Below are positions 58,496-64,000 of a stretch of 64,000 nucleotides of DNA, one piece after another (the stretch's first letter is position 1; each line of letters opens with the position of its first letter). Source of the stretch: Diadema setosum (lineage: Eukaryota > Echinodermata > Echinoidea > Diadematoida > Diadematidae); NCBI GenBank assembly GCA_033980235.1, contig CM067075.1:24375061-24439060 (forward strand), written 5' to 3'. The notes beneath the pieces were generated by a model. The model did not search any database. It had not been told where the DNA came from and worked only from the letters and a program-made list of their open reading frames with translations. The translations under genes and the position numbers were made by a program.

Positions 58496-60970
58496 ACTTC
58501 GTGGCGGAGGCATTTAAAACAAAAGAAGAAGGAGAAAGATTTAAAAATGATGATACATTCAGCCACCTACTTGTGTTGGACCCCATGATATGATTACCAG
58601 GTCTGGTCATCACATTGCATGTCTTGAGCAGCATAAATGTTAAATTGAAATGTGTCACTATAATTTGCATCTTTACATGCCAATTGAGTTATTTTTCCGC
58701 AATTATGAACTATCAGGTTTCATGGCTTACATACAAACCATGAATTCTGTGTTACAGTTTATATCCTGAATGAAAATTGGAGTGAAATAAATAAAAAAAT
58801 AATCTATTGCGGTATGACTATAATTACCAGGTATTGACATATATATAATTTTGTTAATCTGGCAAAATGTCAAAACAAAGTAACAACTTATGCTACCAAA
58901 TGAAGCAGTTGTGCTAAAAGAAGACCCTCGGGAGATGAACTTTCATAGTACTGAGCAACACAATAGTTTTTGTTTTTTTATCGTAACAATGTAGAAATAA
59001 TAACATGGTGGAAACTTTGATTCAAGGGAAACATACATGCAGTAGTTTCTACATCATGTGATCGCGGAAACATAAAAACATTGATATAGCTTCAAACCAA
59101 CAACAAACAAATAATGAGTTGCATGTGGGTTTCAAGCCCTAACAACATAAATAAACATGTGCCAAAACATGGGAGTCATTTCACATTCTTCAAAATTAGA
59201 ATTCAAATATATATATATATTTTTAATCAAAATTCCATTTGACCACAGGTAGGCCACTCGGACATTGGTCAAAAACTTTACATATGTTTATTGATTATCT
59301 ATTTAATCTATAAAGTCTTCTTTTAAAAGAAAACTCTAATCTTTTTCTTTAAGAAGATTCTACAATCTTAAAAGATTTACAGGGTAGTCTGATACATAAA
59401 AACCGAGTTAAATCTGGTAATGTTGTAGACATATGAGACCATTGTATTTAAAAAAACACACACACCACAATTTGGGTAAAATATTGCAAATAAAGTGGCT
59501 TTAAATCCTTAGGGAGTATGATAAAAAAAAAGCAAATTTCGAATACAATAAGCAAAGTTTTTTGTTTTGTTTTGTTATTTTTTTTAAACAAAACAAGCTG
59601 CATATGCAACACAAAACACAAAACACAACCACGAAATGTTCATTGATCTATAACTGAGAAAATAATGGAAGAGTCTCGTTTAACGTGATAAATATACGTT
59701 AGTTTCACCAGGCAAAGACCACAATGCTTTCATGGGCAACAGTGTGCAGGGAAAGGTAGATTGTAATAACGACGCATCTACAGCACATAGTTCATTGAGG
59801 TTGTCGTCGGGGTCTGCAGCAGCGAAAGACTCCCTGGACCAGAGTGGATATGCAACAGACTTCGGTACCTCGACGGGCTGGAAAACGGCGGCATTCACGT
59901 ATTGTCATTGATTGTGGGGGACCGGACAGTTTGATCCTGCGCGTAAATCAGTCCGCCGTTTTTCAGTGGCTTGACTTCAGTACAAGTCTGTAAATCTAGA
60001 TGTGTATTTGGGTAAGCCTACTGATTTCATGAAGCTATTTATTAAAGACATTTCAACAAAGCTTTGCGAGAATATGCACTTGACTTATTCTTCGAGAGCG
60101 TTCAAATCAATGTTTTTTCTCATTGCCCTTAACTGATGTAATGATTTTATTTCGAATACTCGTTGGGATTAGCTTCACCACAGAGAGTTATATAGAAATA
60201 AAAGAATGCAAGTAACCTTTTCTGCCATTTTCATACAGTGAATTTTCTTCTTCATCATCTTCTTCAGTTTTTTTTTCAAGGCGAAGAAAAACAGATGATA
60301 AAAAACGGTAACCGTTCTCGGTTCGTGTATCGCCACGTATCATTTTGAGACAACACAACCCTCCTTCCTCCCCCCCCCCCCCTCCTGAGACAATAAAACC
60401 AGTGAACGGTCCTGCGATTTTGCCAAAATAAGAGATGATGATGATGATGATGGTAATTGTAGTAATAATGATACTACTACTACTACTACTACTACTACTA
60501 ATAATAATAATAATAATAATAATAACAATAGCAACAATAAAACAATGACCATCTATTCAGAATCATAATTTATAAATCATTTATTCATATGACATTATTT
60601 ATGACACATTCTGTCTCAAGTGGCCTTAATCATATCACATTAACTCCTCGCTGATTGCTTAATATACGCAAAGCAGTCTGTGGATAGGCAGATTGAGATA
60701 TTTGCGCGTGCGTATACCTGTCCGAAGTGCCCTGCGTAAGATTTCTAGGTATCGGTGTATAATTTATGTAGTTTGATCAATTGTAAATCGTGAATTCAAC
60801 TCCAGCGGTAGAAAAAACAAAAATCGCACGGAATGCGTGTAGCCTGCTGGTACTGGCAACAAACGTATTGCACACTCTATAATCTAATTTACATATGCGC
60901 GTCACTGCGCTGATGTTGCGCGGGTGCTTATTGAATGTTGAGGCGAAACAACATTGTTACATCACTCTCA
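58496..60970. repeat. Intergenic part of the duplicated unit between copies C and D
   Basis: 58496 to about 59240 matches 35449-36120, and from 59240 it matches 50688 onward. Includes an A/C-rich segment, the broken exon-like fragment, a C homopolymer (about 60371-60382) and a GAT/ACT/AAT microsatellite. Confidence 0.65.
59680..59987 (-). pseudogene. Exon-like fragment, copy 3 (broken)
   Basis: Minus-strand relative of 51050-51331 with the same acceptor. Small indels around CCCACAATCAATGACAATAC bring an in-frame TGA after the QDQTV-like segment. Downstream it keeps VEVPKSVAYPLWSRESFAAA and FPCTLLPMKALW. Confidence 0.45.
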
Positions 60971-61029
60971 CGCATGCGCAAAAGTACAGTGCATAGCTAT
61001 GGCAACATAAACGGCACTTGCCTATAAAT
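60971..61029 (+). promoter_or_regulatory. Core promoter of Glu-rich copy D
   Basis: CGCATGCGCA (60971-60980), ATAGCTATGGCAAC (60993-61006) and TATAAAT (61023-61029). Confidence 0.65.
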
Positions 61030-61167
61030 ACGATGATCACATATAGGTTGTTACCTATTTTAGGCTGTATGCTTGAGCTCTTAACGCTTGACTACTGTCA
61101 CACGTTGATTTTGAGCGATTTTTTCTGGCTTTCATCGATTCGACGGTTGAAATTCTACCAATCGACC

Positions 61168-64000
61168 ATGAGCGACGAACGTAAGTTCTCTTTTATATTT
61201 ATCTAGAGCATTGTCAATAATTTTTCTTAAGATTAAGTTTGCAAATACACCTTGACAGGTATTAATTTCAGTGTCATCCTGCTGGTATTAGTTCCGCGTC
61301 TTGGCGACAACTTCTGCTGGGGAAAGTGGAGTATTAAAGACGCCCCCCCCCCCCCCCCCCCCTTAAAGAGATAGTGCAATTTCGGTTGAGATGGGGCTAC
61401 AGGTTATCAACGATTTTTTATGATGATTTTTTTTTTTGATAATGAAAAACATCTTATGAGATATGAAAGAGCATAATCATTATAATTCTAAGAGGAATTC
61501 AGAGTTTACTTGATTTTGAAATGACTGAGATATCCAAAACAAAGCAATCCTAATAAAAGGTGGGACCCATCTTTTATGAAGATCGCTTTATCTTCCTCTG
61601 TTTTTGGATATTTCAGCCATTTCAAAACCGATTTTCATCAAGTGAACTTTGAATTCCTCATAGAATTATACGCTCTTTAACAAGACATACAATGATTTAG
61701 AAAGCATCTTCCAAAAGGTTAAAGGCTGAATCCTCACCTGAACCAATACTTCACCATCCCTTTAACTTTCGAGGCTCGTCATTCTTAATCTAGAGGGATT
61801 TGGAAATTGTTCTTTGGTGTATGAATTATGTCGTGTCTTCGTATTGCTACCCACTCACACTAATTTAATCAGACAAAATGTTTTACTATTTGACTAAAAT
61901 ACAACATAAGTTCTTTCTTACCATAGGCCGTTTTACCCTAGGCCTCGGGTAAGGCGAGCCACATAGGGGTGGCAAAGCGGACCAAGGCAGTTCAGAGAAA
62001 AAGGAAATTATGGAAAAAAAAACCCAAACTGTTAGTTTCTTTGTTCTTTGTATTTTTTATAAGTTTTGATAGAACACATAATCAAACATCTATTTTTCGC
62101 ATACTCTCTAAAAAAAAAAATCGAGTGAAAATATTCACTCTTGAAGGAGTGAATACAAAAAGAGTGAATTTAGAGTGAAATTGGAGTGAATTTTGAGTGA
62201 AAAATTTTCATTTTCACTCGTTTTAGAGTGACCTCAGGGATCACTCCAAAATCATCGGGTGATCCCTGGGGTCACTCCAAAATGAGTGAAAATGAACATT
62301 TTCACTCAAAATTCACTCCAGTTTCACTCTAAATTCACTCTTTTTTGTATTCACTCCTTCAAGAGTGAATATTTTCACTCGAATATTTTTAGAGAGTACA
62401 TTAATCAGTTTTAGCAGCCTGAGAACACACAAAAGCAGCATAAGTCCTCAAAACATGTGTTCCTTATTATGGTCTTAGAAAATGCACATCATTTCAATCT
62501 AGCCCCTTGGCAGCCAATTAAATTCTTGTGTATGTATTATACATGTAGAGATTGTATTGCCTTACGTGACTTCACTGCTCACAATGTAATGATGTCGATC
62601 CTCGCTGCATCAGTCACATGATTCATTATGACCAATCATCTACCAGTATTTATGTGTATCATTTATCTTAATAATACAGAATTATCATCTATTCCATCCT
62701 TAGCCACTCGGGTCATTCCCGCTTTCAAGGAATATTTGAAGGCGATGAACGAATTCATCGAATTCGTCTTTCTGAGAGATATCCCAGATATCATGCCGGA
62801 TGATTACACCGGCAGCACCGGCGAAGTGGTGAGATCCTGCGGGACGGCGGAAGCAAAGTGGAAGGTGGAGAGACAGACATCCGAGGAAGAGATTGCAGAA
62901 AGGGAAGTTGGAGAGGGAGAAGCAGTAGCTGACATCTCAGAGAAAGCTGACGACGAGGAAGGGGGAAACGTGGTTGTGGAGAGAGAACTCATGGAAGAGA
63001 AGCTAAAAATGGCGTCAGTGGAAGACATCACGGCTCAGACGAGGAGAGAGTGCGCAGATGAGAAGGAAGAGATGGATGAGGAGAGTCAAAAGAATGTTGG
63101 AAATGAGGCATCTTCAGACAGCTTTGAATTAGTCGCTGCGAAATATCAACAAGAACCTACGGAGGAGGAGGAGGAAACTAAGCAGTCGTTGAGAGAGGAG
63201 GACGAGGGGGAAGAGGAGGAGTATGAAGAGAAAGGTGATGAGAATACGCAGCCGGAGGAGGAGGAGAAAGAGGAGACGGCGCAGATGGCGAGGGAGGAAG
63301 ACGAGAAGTGCTGGCAAGAAGAAAATGTGGAGACTGAGGAAGAGAAGGACGAGTGTAGGCTCATGGAGGAAAACAAGGAAATGGTGAAGGGAGCAGAGTA
63401 TCAGGAGCAGGAGACGACGCAGAGAGCGGATCAGGAAGAGGAGTGCTGGCTAGAGGAGAATGAGCGGTTTGAAGAGGAGGAGGAGGAGGAGGAGGCGTTG
63501 AGGCAGATGGAGGACAGGGAGTTCGAGGAGGAAGCAGAGTTAGACAGACATGAGAAGATCAAGAATCAGATCGAGATCGAGGAGGAGGAGGAGGACAGAC
63601 AGCAGCAGGAAGGCGGGGCGAGGAAGGAAGACGAGGGGTGCTCGCAAGAGGTTAATGAGCAGCTTGGAGATGAGAAGGATCAAGATGCGTTTGGGCAGAT
63701 GGAGAACTGGGAGACTGAGGGGATAGCAGAGTACTGGCATGAGAACATCAATGATCAGATCGAGATTGAGGATGACGAGGAGGAGGAGGAGGAAGAGGAG
63801 AGGAGGAGGCAACATAAAATTGGTTCGGGACCTGAACAAGAGGAGGAGGAGGAGGAGGAGGAAGGCTGGGCGAGGGAGGAAGACGAGGAATGCTGGCAAG
63901 AAGAGAATGAACAGATTGGGGAGGAGAAGGATGAGGATAAGCTATTGGAGGAAAACTGGGAAATGGCGAGGGGAGCAGAGTGTCGGGAGCAGGAGGAGAC
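61168..64000 (+). CDS. Glu-rich repeat protein, copy D (cut by window edge)
   Basis: Exon 1 is 61168-61180 and exon 2 starts at 62704 (acceptor CCTTAG instead of CCTCAG). The frame is open to the last base, about 436 codons seen. N-terminal domain as in B and C. Compared with B and C it lacks 13 codons (IGAKSKHDEEKQE), a deletion between two CAGGAA direct repeats near 63605. Four CW/CS units are visible before the edge, the last being ECWQEENEQIGEEKDEDKLL. The C-terminus is outside the window. Confidence 0.75.
61363..61765. mobile_element. Palindromic TTAA-type MITE, family 1 (copy D intron)
   Basis: TTAAAGAGATAGTGCAATTT at the left, preceded by a C homopolymer; TACTTCACCATCCCTTTAA at the right; about 403 bp. 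Confidence 0.75.
62104..62396. mobile_element. Near-perfect palindromic MITE with TA target (copy D intron only)
   Basis: Starts CTCTCTAAAAAAAAAAATCG and ends CGAATATTTTTAGAGAG; flanked by TA on both sides. Nearly all 293 bp fold on themselves, built from GAGTGAAT/ATTCACTC units, with the centre CCTCAGGGATCACTCC / GGGTGATCCCTGGGG. Missing from the B and C introns. Confidence 0.85.

Noticed and set aside
1..64000. tRNA, rRNA or CRISPR array
   Set aside because: No cloverleaf with A/B boxes, no ribosomal RNA stretch and no evenly spaced direct repeats with unique spacers were seen. The regular repeats found are microsatellites or foldback arms.

Overview
The window is eukaryotic nuclear DNA: split genes with GT-AG introns, AT-rich spacers, many microsatellites and a dense set of foldback/MITE elements. 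A Ty3/gypsy-class retrotransposon with its integrase placed before the reverse transcriptase (the Gmr1-type order, described from deuterostomes) and a ciliary-type LRRC46 gene point to a marine invertebrate deuterostome. An echinoderm is my best guess, but the sequence alone does not settle the species.

Layout. (1) 1-14.5 kb is gene-poor. It holds one possible membrane-protein exon on the minus strand near the left edge, several foldback elements (1.2-2.2 kb, 2.9 kb, 3.4-3.7 kb, 4.2-4.5 kb, 8.2-8.5 kb), microsatellites and a few sequences that look like 3' ends of truncated LINEs. (2) 14.5-27.1 kb (+) is a seven-exon LRRC46 orthologue; its splice phases all join into a 315-residue protein. 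Its introns are loaded with MITEs, a foldback minisatellite element, a solo LTR and a CRE/ETS promoter-like cluster. (3) 30.3-64 kb is a segmental duplication carrying four copies of an unrecognised, extremely Glu-rich two-exon gene: copy A on the minus strand (30.4-34.2 kb) and copies B, C and D on the plus strand (46.4, 52.5 and 61.2 kb; D runs off the right edge). Each copy has the same TATA promoter, a tiny first coding exon of 13 nt, one intron and one large exon. (4) A complete, very young LTR retrotransposon (36.9-45.7 kb) sits in an AAT microsatellite about 0.57 kb upstream of copy B's TATA box. It has near-identical 1.79-kb LTRs and one intact 1488-codon gag-pol frame in the order Gag-PR-IN-RT-RNaseH.

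How it fits together. The Glu-rich family has diversified by unequal exchange. Copy C equals copy B plus a 207-codon in-frame internal duplication. Copy D has lost 13 codons between short direct repeats. Copy A carries a 2-bp insertion that replaces its conserved C-terminal tail. Each plus-strand intergenic unit also carries, on the minus strand, a conserved exon-like fragment of some other gene, intact only in the unit between B and C. The introns of B, C and D share a palindromic TTAA-type MITE that A lacks, and B and D carry further private insertions, so the order of duplication can be read from the insertions. The promoters carry an RFX X-box-like site and an NRF1-like site. With LRRC46 next door this hints at ciliary or sperm expression, which is inference only.
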